Assembly (NCBI RefSeq): GCF_001507435.1
Contig: NZ_LMWH01000026.1
Span: 1-64,000 of the forward strand
Reading direction: 5' to 3'
Source of the DNA: Streptomyces sp. NRRL F-5122
GTDB taxonomy: Bacteria; Actinomycetota; Actinomycetes; Streptomycetales; Streptomycetaceae
Length of the DNA: 64,000 nucleotides
In this document: positions 34,706 to 43,643 of the stretch, one piece after another
How positions within the stretch are numbered: position 1 is the first letter of the stretch
How the letters are laid out: every line of letters starts with the position of its first letter
The notes under the pieces: model-generated
The model's database searches: none
What the model was told of the DNA's origin: nothing
Seen by the model: the letters and a program-made list of their open reading frames with translations, nothing else
Program-made: the position numbers and the translations under genes

Positions 34706-35140
34706 ATGAACGACCGGATCCGGACGACGGCGCAGAGTCCCGCAGATGTCGTGCGCGAGTTGTATGCGGCGCTGCGCAAGGGCGACGTGCCGGGTGTCCT
34801 GGCCAGGCTCGCGCCCGAGGTGATCGTCGACGAGCCGAACCGGCTCCCCTACGGCGGCGTGCACCAGGGCCGTGACGTGTTCGTGGAATCGGTCCTGGGC
34901 GCGATGATGGGCTACGCCGACGTCGCCATCACCGAGGCCGAGGTCTTCGAGGGCGCGGCGGGCGTCGTCGGAACGCTCACCGGTACCCTCACCGCCCGCT
35001 CCACCGGTGAGGAGTACCCGCTGACCATGGTCGAGATCCACCAGGTCGAGGGCGGCGCGGTGCACAAGATCGACGTCTACACGAAGAACCCCGACGAGCT
35101 CGCCGCGTTCTATGCACGGGCCGAGGCGGGCACCCGCTGA
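34706..35140 (+). CDS. SnoaL-like / NTF2-fold protein
   Basis: A 144-residue protein of the NTF2/SnoaL-like superfamily: SPADVVRELYAALRKGDVPG, then VLARLAPEVIVDEPNRLPYG, and the C-terminal beta strand TMVEIHQVEGGAVHKIDVYT. The fold is used as isomerase, cyclase or binding pocket in many catabolic and polyketide pathways. The active site cannot be assigned. The ATG at 34706 has AAGGAG eight bases upstream. It is divergent from the XRE/MmyB-like regulator, which is its probable controller. Confidence 0.88.
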   Translation: MNDRIRTTAQSPADVVRELYAALRKGDVPGVLARLAPEVIVDEPNRLPYGGVHQGRDVFVESVLGAMMGYADVAITEAEVFEGAAGVVGTLTGTLTARSTGEEYPLTMVEIHQVEGGAVHKIDVYTKNPDELAAFYARAEAGTR

Positions 35141-35157
35141 GGACAACACTTCGATTC

Positions 35158-35195
35158 CGGCCGGGTCGCCCCCTGTGTGGCGGGCAACCCGGCCG
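35158..35195. terminator. hairpin terminator
   Basis: Nine-base stem CGGCCGGGT / ACCCGGCCG with a 20-base loop that itself has a GCC/GGC pairing. It sits 17 bases after the SnoaL-like stop codon, between convergent genes, so it can end that transcript. Confidence 0.5.
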
Positions 35196-35358
35196 ACTCG
35201 AGTCCAGAGCCGGGCCTTGCGCGCGAATGCTCGCCGCCCCCTGCCGGGCCTTGAGGACCGTGTCGACGGCACGGTCCCCCGAGTGGGGCTCGACGCCCTC
35301 CACGCCCATCGCCCGGAGGGCGTGCGCTACGCCTCTCCGAACTCGTGGTGGCGCGGCG

Positions 35359-36792
35359 TCAGCGGGTGATCGCCTTGGTCTCGAGGAACTCCTCGATTCC
35401 GGCGCGGCCCATCTCCCGGCCGTTTCCGGACTGCTTGTAACCACCGAACGGCGCTTGGAAGTTGTGCTGTCCACCGTTGACGTCGACCTGGCCGACGCGA
35501 AGGCGCCGCGCGATCGCCATGGCGTGTTCCTCGTCGCCGGTTATGGCCGCGTTGAGGCCGTAGACGGTGCCGTTGGCGATCTCGACCGCATGATCGTCGT
35601 CGGTGTAGGGGATCACGACCAGGACGGGACCGAAGATCTCCTCCTGGGCGATGACGGAGTCGGGGTCGACGTCGGAGAAGATCGTGGGCCTGACGTAGGC
35701 GCCGGTCTCAAAGCCGTCCGGGCGGCCGGGACCGCCGACCACCAGCGTGGCGCCGTCGGCGATACCGCGCTCGATGTAACCGTCCACGCGTCGGCGCTGG
35801 GTCTCCGATGCGACCGGACCGATACGCGTCGCCTCGTCCGCGGGGTCGCCCACGGTGTACTCCCCTGCGGCCGCGCGCAGCTTCTCGACCACCGTCTGCT
35901 GCAGGTCCTCGGGCACGAGCAAACGGACGTAGGCGCCGCAGGCCTGACCGCCGTTGGCCCAGGCGTAGGCGAGCCCGCGTGTGACCGCGAAGTCGAGGTC
36001 GGCGTCGGGCAGGACGATGTGGGCCGCCTTGCCGCCGAGTTCGAGCGCGACCCGTTTGACGGTGTCGGAGGCGGCGACCGAGACGGCCTTGCCGGCACGG
36101 GTGGAACCGGTGAAGGAGATCATGTCGATCTTCGGATGCCGGGCGATGGCCTCCCCGACGACAGGACCTGTGCCTTGCACGATGTTGAACACGCCGTTCG
36201 GCAGACCGGCCTCGGTGGCGATCTCCGCGAACATGCGGGCGCTCAGGGGGGAGAGCTCCGACGGCTTGAGGACCACGGTGTTGCCGGCCAGCATCGCGGG
36301 GACGACCTTGGTCACCAGTTGCTGGAGTGGGAAGTTCCACGGGGTGATGGCCCCCACCACGCCGATCGGCTCATGGATGACGAGCGAGTTCTCGATCACC
36401 TCCGTCCACTCGAACCCTTCGGCGGCTGTGATCGCTGCCAAGGTCGACGCGACCGGGAACCCGGCCTGCGCCTGTCGCGAGAAGGTGATGGGCGCGCCCA
36501 TCTCCGCAGTGATCGTTTCGGCAAGTTCCTCGGAGTGCTTCTGCATCCCCTCGGCGAGGCGTCGTATGACGGCGATGCGGTCCTTCGGCGACGTGGACGA
36601 CCATCCGGGGAGGGCGGCGAGTGCGGCGTCCACGGCCTGGTTCACGTCTTCGGCCGTGCCCTCGTGCACCGAGGCGATCACCGAGTCGTCGGCGGGGTTC
36701 ACAACTTCGATCAGCGGCCCGGAGCCCTGGACGGCGCGGCCGTCGATCCAGTGGGACGGGGCGGGAAAGGGAACGTCACGGGTTTCGTTCAT
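35359..36792 (-). CDS. aldehyde dehydrogenase (NAD(P)-dependent)
   Basis: A 477-residue aldehyde dehydrogenase. It has the Asn motif ITPWNFPLQQL, the Lys/Glu of TVVLKPSELSPLSARM, the glycine motif FTGSTRAGKAV, the general base in ALELGGKAAHIVL, the catalytic Cys in NGGQACGAYVRLLV and the closing QEEIFGPVLVVIPY and FGGYKQSGNGREMG. All catalytic residues are intact. The length is normal. The start used is ATG at 36792; the frame extends further, but only into GC-rich spacer. It acts in the cytoplasm, oxidising an aldehyde to the acid. It is monocistronic, convergent with the SnoaL-like gene. The substrate (short aliphatic or semialdehyde) is not clear. Confidence 0.92.
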   Translation of the reverse strand: MNETRDVPFPAPSHWIDGRAVQGSGPLIEVVNPADDSVIASVHEGTAEDVNQAVDAALAALPGWSSTSPKDRIAVIRRLAEGMQKHSEELAETITAEMGAPITFSRQAQAGFPVASTLAAITAAEGFEWTEVIENSLVIHEPIGVVGAITPWNFPLQQLVTKVVPAMLAGNTVVLKPSELSPLSARMFAEIATEAGLPNGVFNIVQGTGPVVGEAIARHPKIDMISFTGSTRAGKAVSVAASDTVKRVALELGGKAAHIVLPDADLDFAVTRGLAYAWANGGQACGAYVRLLVPEDLQQTVVEKLRAAAGEYTVGDPADEATRIGPVASETQRRRVDGYIERGIADGATLVVGGPGRPDGFETGAYVRPTIFSDVDPDSVIAQEEIFGPVLVVIPYTDDDHAVEIANGTVYGLNAAITGDEEHAMAIARRLRVGQVDVNGGQHNFQAPFGGYKQSGNGREMGRAGIEEFLETKAITR

Positions 36793-36981
36793 GGTGCCAA
36801 GAAAACCTCGGCTGCCCTGCCGCATCCATGTTCGGCCATGCCCATGATCTGCGTCACTGTGCCGCCCCGCCCCTCGGCGCCGACCGGCCGGGCCGGACCA
36901 CGGGCGGCCCGGCCACCCGGCCACCCGCGGACGGTCGACATGCCCCGGTCGTCACGGGTCAGGCGCGGTGCTTGATCCACC

Positions 36982-37014
36982 GGACGGCCCGGCTCTTGGG
37001 GAGCCGGGCCGTCC
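36982..37014. terminator. strong hairpin terminator
   Basis: Perfect 14-bp stem GGACGGCCCGGCTC / GAGCCGGGCCGTCC with a five-base loop (TTGGG). It is placed 18 bases beyond the end of the PHP/BNR gene and reads in the same direction, so it is its terminator. Confidence 0.8.
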
Positions 37015-37032
37015 CGTCCGCGCGCCGACGGA

Positions 37033-39578
37033 TCAGACCAGCTTGACCCTGAAGATCTGCTGGGTCTGGTCGCGCTGCGTACGCGTCGCGCCACGGTCGC
37101 TGGTGAAGACCACGACGCCCCGGTGCAGGGCGGGCCAGGTGTTGTTGCCCTGGTGGCTCACCTGGGAGGCGCCGGACCAGCCCTTGTCGGAGTCGAGGGT
37201 GGCGGTGAAGACCTTCCACCGCCAGTCCGTCGAGCGGGAGTCGTACCAGACGGCCCGTATCGTGCCGTCGGGGTCCACCCCGAGCCTGGGCCGCTGGCTC
37301 ATCGCGTCGGCGTTCAGGGCGACCTGCTCGAACGCCGTCCATGTCGATCCGCCGTCGGTGGAGCGGGCCGACCGGAGCTGGAGGTTGGAGCCGGAGCTCT
37401 GCAACGCACCGCTCTCCCAGATCGCGACGAACGTGCCGTGCTCGTCCACGGTGAGGCCGGGGTGCCGGTCCGAGCGGTCGCCGACCTTGCTGACCTGGAC
37501 CGGGTTGCTCCAGCTGTGGCCCGGTGCCTTACGGACCGACGCCAGAATCTGCCAGTTGTCGGGGTCGGTACCGCCACTTGCCGGCTGTCCGGCGGGCGGG
37601 GTGTGGCCGGTCCACAGCGGGTCCGGGTCGTAACGGTCGTCCTGCCAGCTGACCACCGCTCGCTTGTCGTCGTGGACGGCGATGACCGGGAACAGCGAGG
37701 CGGGGTAGCGCGGGGAGCGGGCGTCGGTGGGCACACCGGGACTCGTCGCCTTGCCCGCCGCGGAGATGTTCACGGCGGCCTTGTCGACACCGAGGATCTG
37801 CGCGTACACATCGAAGGCGCCCTCGCCGTTGTCGGACCAGGCGACGAGCGGGTGCTTGCCGTCGATCAACGCCAGCGCCGGGTTGATCGCACGCCCCTTG
37901 CTCTTGCTGATCTTCTGCGGGGACGTGAAGGAACTGCCGCCGTCGGTGCTGTGCGCCAGCAGGATCACGGGGCGGTGCGGCTGCTCCTTGCCCTGCTCGT
38001 CCTGCCAGACCACCCACACGTCGGCCGAGGCGGCGACGACGCGCGGGAATCGCGCGGTGGCCGAACGGCCGGACAGGGTGATGGACTTGGTGATCCTGCC
38101 CTTGCTGTCGAGCCGACGGTAGACCACCTTGCTCGCGTGGTCCTCGTGCATCTCCGCCACGATGTGCGTGATGTCGCCGACGACCGCGACGTCGGAGAAT
38201 CCGGTGAACGTGCCCTGGTCTCCCATGACGAGTCCGGCCCGGTCGCCGGTGGTGTCGGCGGCCGGAAGCGCGATCTCGGGCCGCGGCGCGGCCGGGGCGC
38301 CCACGGAGACGAAGATCGGCGAGGTGGCACCGCGCAACTGGTCGGGCAGGTTCGGGTCGGCTTCGGACCCGGCGGCGCTGCCGGGTGAACGGGCCTCGAC
38401 GCGGAACCAGCCGTGGTCCGTGCCCTTGAGTACGAGCGGCAATTCGTAGGCCTCGTTGGCCCGCTGCGGACGGAACGTCGCGATCGGGCCCGCGGAACGG
38501 CCGGGCGCCCCGTAGACGTGGACAGTGGTGCCCTTGCCGCCCCTGACCTTCACCCGCAGCATGGCCTTCTTGGGCAACTTGCGGTCGGTCACGACGACTT
38601 CGTCGCCGCCGATCGACTCGAACACGCCGTCACCGTCGGCGTCCGCCTCGATCGTGAGGAACGGCCCTGCGGTGTTCTGCGCGACCGTGGTGCGGCCGCT
38701 GCGGAACCCGTCGAGAATGCCGAGGACCGACCGCTGTGCCGCGAAGACGTGGGTGGTCGGCATCCCAGGGGCGTCGATGTCCCAGAGTTCGCGGAAGTGG
38801 CAGTCGCTCGCCGCCGCCACACCGAAGCGGAAACCCGCGTTCCAGCGGTTCTCCGCGTAGTCGACCTCCGCGTCCGGGTCGCTGGCGACGTTGAGTACCT
38901 CGACCAGATCCGCGCCCTGAACGCTGGCGTTGTCGTTCGGACCCGCGGCCGGCGTGTACTCGCCGTCGTCGGGGTGGGCCTGCGACCACACCGCCCCTGC
39001 GCGTGGGCGTCCCACACCGACTGCTGCACATGGCGGAATGCCGCGGAGCCGGGTGGGTTGGAGCCGTCGACGATGACGTCCACGTTGCCCAGCACAATGG
39101 CGTGGGGCGAGCCGTTCGCCTCCTCACCCGGGAGCAGCAGCAGTTTGGAGGACTTCCACTGGGGATCCCAGACCTGGTCGTAGGTCCGGTGGTCGGTCAG
39201 CGGCATGAAGTCGAGGCCGGCCTTCTCGCCCTGCGCGATCTGGTCCCCGACGGGAAGGTTGCCCGGGAGGGTCTGGTGGGACGTCTGCCGTGGGCCGCTG
39301 CCGTCCGAGGAGTGGTCGTCGTGGACGTGGGTGTCGCCCGCGAGCCACTTGCCCTTGGGTGCTTTCGCCCGGTGGTTGCCGGGGCTCGAGGCGGGCGGCT
39401 TCGCCTTGTCGGCCGGCTCGGCGGTCGATCCGGTGGCCGCGCCCGCGGTGCCTGCGCCGGTGCCGACCGCCGCGACCGCCGCGACCGCGGCGCCCGCCAC
39501 GGCCACGAACTTCCGGCGGGTCAGGTCTGCGGCCTCGGCCCTGCGGTTCGGGTCCTTGGGCTCCCTTGATGTTTCCAT
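37033..39578 (-). pseudogene. exported PHP phosphoesterase / BNR-propeller fusion, with one-base frameshift
   Basis: Two large frames join into a single ~848-residue protein. N terminus: Tat signal LTRRKFVAVAGAAVAAVAAV. Then a PHP-type metal site (GDTHVHDDHSSDGSG), the metal/substrate loops LDFMPLTDHRTYDQVWDPQW and GEEANGSPHAIVLGNV, and a second half with beta-propeller repeats that carry Asp-box-like STDGGSSFTS and STDGGSTWTA. The frame switches at about 38994-38997, where CCCC on the plus strand is one base short of restoring DAHAQGAVWSQAHPDDG. The ATG at 39578 has GAAAGG 11 bases upstream. Exported; related CehA/McbA-type proteins are metallohydrolases acting on phosphate or carbamate esters. 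The propeller may hold a polymer or surface. Confidence 0.75.
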
Positions 39579-40222
39579 CTCGTTCTGCGCCTTTCGTTCA
39601 CCGCTCCCGTGCGAAACGGTGTCAAGTCGCCGAGACGCTAGGAAGCCTCGTCTTCCACGACATGAACCGCCCACAAATCATTCGCGGTGATCACACGAAA
39701 TGATGCGGAGCGTGAGCGGTGGTCCGCTATGCGGCTGGACCGGTAACGCCCCCGTTCACCTGCGGAGACGAGGCGCGAGCCCGTCCGGCGGCTCACCGCC
39801 GGTCCCCTGCGCCGGTGGTGGGCGGGTGTCATATGGCGGCGCTGCCGCACCGGGTGCGCGCACACCGGGTCCTCCTTCGCCCCGTTCCGGTGCGGGGCGC
39901 CGAGGAACCTGGTCTCGCGACGGCCGTCCACGACCGCAGCGCGGGTACGTTGCCGCCGGCACCGTATGCACGGGCGGGATATTCGTGTGCCCCGATCGGC
40001 ACTGCGCATTACCCTTGGCGCCATGAACGTCACAGGCCGCGGCATCACCGTCACCGCGCGAGCGACCAGCTCGCCGGTTGCCGCCGTCTGACCTTCTCCC
40101 TTTCCCATCGGCGACCGGAAACGGCCCGTCGGTGGTTCCGTGGCGTTCCGATGACCCTGCCCCGGTGTGACGACCACGCGGTCCCGTTGTCCGGTGCCTC
40201 CGACGCCAAGGAGTCACCCCTG
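39579..40222. other. intergenic region upstream of AlaRS-like gene
   Basis: About 640 bases without a recognised gene. A small stem, CCGGCGG/CCGCCGG with loop CTCA, lies at 39785-39802. A 22-codon frame at 40023-40091 has no clear ribosome site. The AGGAG at 40210-40214 serves the AlaRS-like start. I looked for a T-box-like structure with its conserved core and did not find one. Confidence 0.45.
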
Positions 40223-41389
40223 ATGAACACCGAGCAGATCATCCACACCTTCGTCGAGTACTTCGAGGAGCGCGGCCACCGCCGCATCACCGGCTCGACG
40301 CTGCTGCCACCTCCCGAGGACTCGGTGCTGTTCACCACCTCCGGGATGCATCCGCTCACCCCCTTCCTTGAAGGCCGCCCCCACCCACTGGGCAGTCGGC
40401 TGGTCAATGTGCAGCGCTGTCTGCGGACGACGGACCTGGAGGAGGTGGGGGATCCCACCCATCTGACGGTCTTCGAGATGCTCGGCACCTGGTCCCTGGG
40501 CGATTACGGCGGCCCGCAGAGCCTCGACTGGGGGTACGGGCTGCTCACGGAAGGGCTCGGTGTCGACCCGAGCCTGCTGCACGCCACCGTCTTCGGCGGC
40601 GACGACCGGATCGGACCGGACACCGATTCCCTGCGGCTCTGGCAGGACCTCGGTGTGCCCGTGGAGCTCACCGTGGAGGACAACTGGTGGTCCAACGGAC
40701 CCGTCGGCCCATGCGGGCCCGACTCGGAGATCTTCCTGTGGAGCGGCGACACCCCGCCCCGTTCGACGCCGACGCGTGACGACCGCTGGGTCGAGGTGTG
40801 GAACCACGTCATGATGCGCCACCGGCGACTCGAGGACGGCCTCCTTGTGCCGCTCCCCCGGCCCAACATCGACACCGGGCTCGGACTGGAGCGCCTCGCC
40901 TCACTGCTGCAGGGCAAGTCGTCCGTGTTCGAGTGTGACGTCTTCGACCTCTGGCGCCGGCTCGTGCCGGCCGTGTGGCCCCTGGACGAACGCTCGCTCC
41001 GTCTCGTTCAGGACCATCTGCGCTCGGCCGTCGTGGTGATCGGTGACGGGGTACGTCCGGCCAACACCGGACGAGGCTATGTGCTGCGCCGCCTGATGCG
41101 ACGAGTACTCACCGCGCTGTGGCGGGACGATCCGTCGCGCCGACTGGGAGACCTGCCGGACGAGTTGGTCACGCACACCCTGGACCACTTCCGGCAGGAC
41201 GTGGAACCAGGCGATGTGCGTCGTCAACTGCTCGAGGAGGAACGCAGGTTCAGCCGGCTCCTGGAGCGCGGGCGCAGAGTACTGGCCCGGTCCCGGTTCC
41301 AAGGCCCGCTGAAGGACGAGGACTTCGACTATCTCCACGACACCCATGGTCTGCCACGCGATCTGGTGATGAACCTGCGAGAGCAATGA
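40223..41389 (+). CDS. stand-alone alanyl-tRNA-synthetase-like catalytic domain
   Basis: A 388-residue class II synthetase catalytic domain of the AlaRS type. Motif 1 begins FVEYFEERGHRRITGSTLLP. The TSGMHPL loop follows, then the motif 2 stretch VQRCLRTTDLEEVGDPTHLT and FEMLGTWSLGDY. Motif 3 is ANTGRGYVLRRLMRRVLTAL. The length is less than half of a complete AlaRS (~880 residues): the editing domain, its zinc HxxxH/C..H sites and the C-Ala domain are all missing. The ATG at 40223 has AAGGAG nine bases upstream. No amino-acid-carrier or alanine-ligase partner is adjacent. It may activate alanine or another amino acid for a non-ribosomal purpose. It is probably not the housekeeping AlaRS. Confidence 0.85.
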   Translation: MNTEQIIHTFVEYFEERGHRRITGSTLLPPPEDSVLFTTSGMHPLTPFLEGRPHPLGSRLVNVQRCLRTTDLEEVGDPTHLTVFEMLGTWSLGDYGGPQSLDWGYGLLTEGLGVDPSLLHATVFGGDDRIGPDTDSLRLWQDLGVPVELTVEDNWWSNGPVGPCGPDSEIFLWSGDTPPRSTPTRDDRWVEVWNHVMMRHRRLEDGLLVPLPRPNIDTGLGLERLASLLQGKSSVFECDVFDLWRRLVPAVWPLDERSLRLVQDHLRSAVVVIGDGVRPANTGRGYVLRRLMRRVLTALWRDDPSRRLGDLPDELVTHTLDHFRQDVEPGDVRRQLLEEERRFSRLLERGRRVLARSRFQGPLKDEDFDYLHDTHGLPRDLVMNLREQ

Positions 41390-41472
41390 ACGCGGTGGTC
41401 CGGTCTCCGGCTCACCTGCCGGGCCGGGCCGGTGAGGCACCGCCTGATGCGACGGAAACCGACGAGGGGACG

Positions 41473-41502
41473 GGCGGCACCGCCGACCATGGCGGTGCCG
41501 CC
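41473..41502. terminator. hairpin after AlaRS-like gene
   Basis: Perfect 12-bp stem GGCGGCACCGCC / GGCGGTGCCGCC with loop GACCAT. It lies 84 bases after the AlaRS-like stop and 145 bases before the MgtC-like start. It may end the upstream transcript, or belong to the leader of the MgtC-like gene. Confidence 0.5.
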
Positions 41503-41646
41503 GCCCGCCGGCTCCGCGTGGGCTCCACCTCCCAAGGAGGGTGCTTTGGCCCCGGCACCGGGGGCCGGTCGGAACCAGCGCAGGACGACTGCCTCATCGG
41601 CATGGTCGCCGCCAGGCGGGTAGGAGTGACCGGGCGGGAGGTGCGT

Positions 41647-42374
41647 ATGACCGGGTGGTCGGCCCCTTTGTGGGACGTGGACAACGGGCAAGGGCTGCGG
41701 CAGGCTGCGGAGCTCGGGCTCGCGCTGCTGTTGTCGAGTCTGATCGGCTGGGAGCGAGCGGCGCAGCAGAAGAGTGCGGGCCTGCGCACCCACACCCTGG
41801 TCGGCATCGCAAGTGCACTGATGATGGAGGTCTCCCAGCACGGCTTCACGAATGTCCTGGGGCTGGACCATGTCGCCTTCGACCCCTCCCGGGTCGCGGC
41901 GCAGATCGTCTCCGGGATCGGCTTCATCGGGGGCGGCCTGATCTTCGTACGCAGGGACGCCGTCCGGGGGCTCACGACCGCCGCGACGATCTGGCTCACC
42001 TGCGCTGTCGGCATGGCCTGCGGTGGTGGGCTTCCCATCCTCGCCATCTCCGTCACCGCCGTGCACTTCCTCGTCGTGCGGGCTACCCGCGCCTCTTCGC
42101 CCGCATCATCCCCGCCACCACAGCCACCACGATCGAGGCCCGTCTCACCTACCGCACCGGCCGAGCGCTGCTGCCACAGCTGATGGAGACCTGCACCCGG
42201 CGAGGCTTGCGCATTCTGCAGGTCAGGGCCGAGCGGCTCCCCGGGCGCAGCGACTCCGCGGCCCGCGTCATGCTGGAGCTCGAAGGGACCACCGACACCA
42301 GTCGATTGGCGTCGGCGCTGTTCCAGCACGAAGGCGTCCTCGACGTCGAAATGGTCACCACCGACGAGGAGTGA
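41647..42374 (+). pseudogene. MgtC/SapB-family membrane protein with a one-base frameshift
   Basis: The MgtC family core is intact: membrane helices from LGLALLLSSLIGWERAAQQK, LRTHTLVGIASALMMEV, VAAQIVSGIGFIGGGLIFVR (the central signature) and GLTTAATIWLTCAVGMACGG. The C-terminal ACT-like domain is in the next frame (YPRLFARIIPATTATTIEAR, then LEGTTDTSRLASALF). One G is missing in the GGG at 42080-42082; replacing it restores VVRGYPRLF and gives ~242 residues. The ATG at 41647 has GGGAG six bases ahead. MgtC proteins modulate magnesium/ATP homeostasis. As read, the truncated form would lack its cytoplasmic domain. Confidence 0.75.
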
Positions 42375-42581
42375 ACGGTTGACGTCACCGGCCACCCGCC
42401 GCTCCTTCCGTGCCGCGCGAACGGATCGGCCGGAGGTGCCGCCGACTCCCCCGGAGCTGGGGCGGACGGCTGAGGCAAGGGCCCCCGGATACAAGCGCGA
42501 CGAATAACGGCGGGACGGCCAAGGGCAGGGCCTTCTCGGGCGCGTCCGGCAGAATGGCGGACCCCGTGAACCGGCGTCGCC

Positions 42582-43643
42582 TCATGGCTCGGTCCGACTG
42601 TTCCTCCTGCCGACCACCGGAACCTGCAAGGTGACCGTGGTACCCGCCCCCGAGACGCTGCGGAACTTGAGCTGAGCGTCGATGAGGTCGGCGCGCTCGT
42701 GCATGGCGGAGAGGCCTACACCCCGCAGTGCGGGGGCTGGTGAGGTCGCCGCGCGCAGAGCGGGGCGGCGTCCGGAGTTCGGAGACTGCGCCATGCCGCA
42801 CCCGTTGTCGGCCACGGTGAGTGTCACCGAGCCGGTGCCGCTTCTCATGCCGACGGTGATCCGGGAGGGGTCGCCGTGCTTCACCGCGTTGGTCAACGCC
42901 TCCTGCACGATCCGGTAGGCGTGTGCCTGCGCCGTCGGGCGCAGCAGGTCGCCAACGCTGCCGTCCCCCCAGGGCATCTGGAAGTCGACGCGCACGCCGA
43001 AGGTCTCTGTGGTCCGCCGGCACAGTGCCTGCAGGGCCGGACCCAGTCCCAACTCGTCCAGCACGGCCGGTCGCAGATCCACGATCAGGTGCCGCAGTGA
43101 GGTGATCTGGTTGCCCACCAGACCACGGGCCTGCTCGATGGCGCTGCGCATGGCCTCCGAGTGGCCGTCGGTGGCAGCGGCGGACAGCACCACCTGGACG
43201 GCACCCAGTTCCTGGAGGGTCTCGTCGTGAAGCTCGCGGGCCCAGCGTCGGCGCTCCCGCTCTTCACCGTCATGACGCGCTCGGAGCCGTTCGCGTTGCA
43301 GCAGCCTCCTGCGCTGTGTCGTATTGCGCCTCGTGGAGGCGGCGTACACCACCAGCAGCAAGGGGAGCACATGCAGCCCGTTGAGCAGGGGTTGCATGGT
43401 GATGCGCACCAGGCACGCCACGGCCACGAGCAGTGCAAGGGCCGCCGCCACCGCCAGGAGGATGCGTCCTCCCGAGCTGTTCAGCGGAGCTGCCACGACG
43501 TAGGACGTCGCGCTCGCCAGCGACAGGACGAGTTCCGGAAGCAGGGGCCCGTCGCTGATCTCCAGGGCGATCGCGGATACGAGCAGACATGTACCCGCTG
43601 CCTCGAAGACGAGGCCCGGGCGGCTCGGCTGCTTTCCGGTCAT
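42582..43643 (-). CDS. sensor histidine kinase (NarL-partner, HisKA_3 type)
   Basis: A 353-residue membrane sensor. Four hydrophobic N-terminal segments (PGLVFEAAGTCLLVSAIAL, LVLSLASATSYVVAAPL, ILLAVAAALALLVAVACLV, LLNGLHVLPLLLVVYAAS) are followed by the HisKA_3 dimerisation helix with the phosphorylated His in RWARELHDETLQELGAV. The HATPase domain has YRIVQEALTNAVKH (N box) and VADNGCGM (G1), ending GVGLSAMHERADLI. It overlaps the response-regulator gene as ATGA and is co-transcribed. The signal is probably membrane- or drug-related; the loops outside are very short, so it may sense within the membrane. Confidence 0.9.
   Translation of the reverse strand: MTGKQPSRPGLVFEAAGTCLLVSAIALEISDGPLLPELVLSLASATSYVVAAPLNSSGGRILLAVAAALALLVAVACLVRITMQPLLNGLHVLPLLLVVYAASTRRNTTQRRRLLQRERLRARHDGEERERRRWARELHDETLQELGAVQVVLSAAATDGHSEAMRSAIEQARGLVGNQITSLRHLIVDLRPAVLDELGLGPALQALCRRTTETFGVRVDFQMPWGDGSVGDLLRPTAQAHAYRIVQEALTNAVKHGDPSRITVGMRSGTGSVTLTVADNGCGMAQSPNSGRRPALRAATSPAPALRGVGLSAMHERADLIDAQLKFRSVSGAGTTVTLQVPVVGRRNSRTEP

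Noticed and set aside
39785..39802. Short CCGGCGG/CCGCCGG hairpin upstream of the AlaRS-like gene
   Set aside because: Considered as T-box or attenuator; no T-box core, specifier loop or antiterminator pairing could be found, and such stems are frequent by chance at this GC content.
40023..40091. 22-codon frame resembling an actinobacterial leader peptide
   Set aside because: Reads MNVTGRGITVTARATSSPV and has a vague likeness to leader peptides of Streptomyces, but has no ribosome site and no run of regulatory codons.
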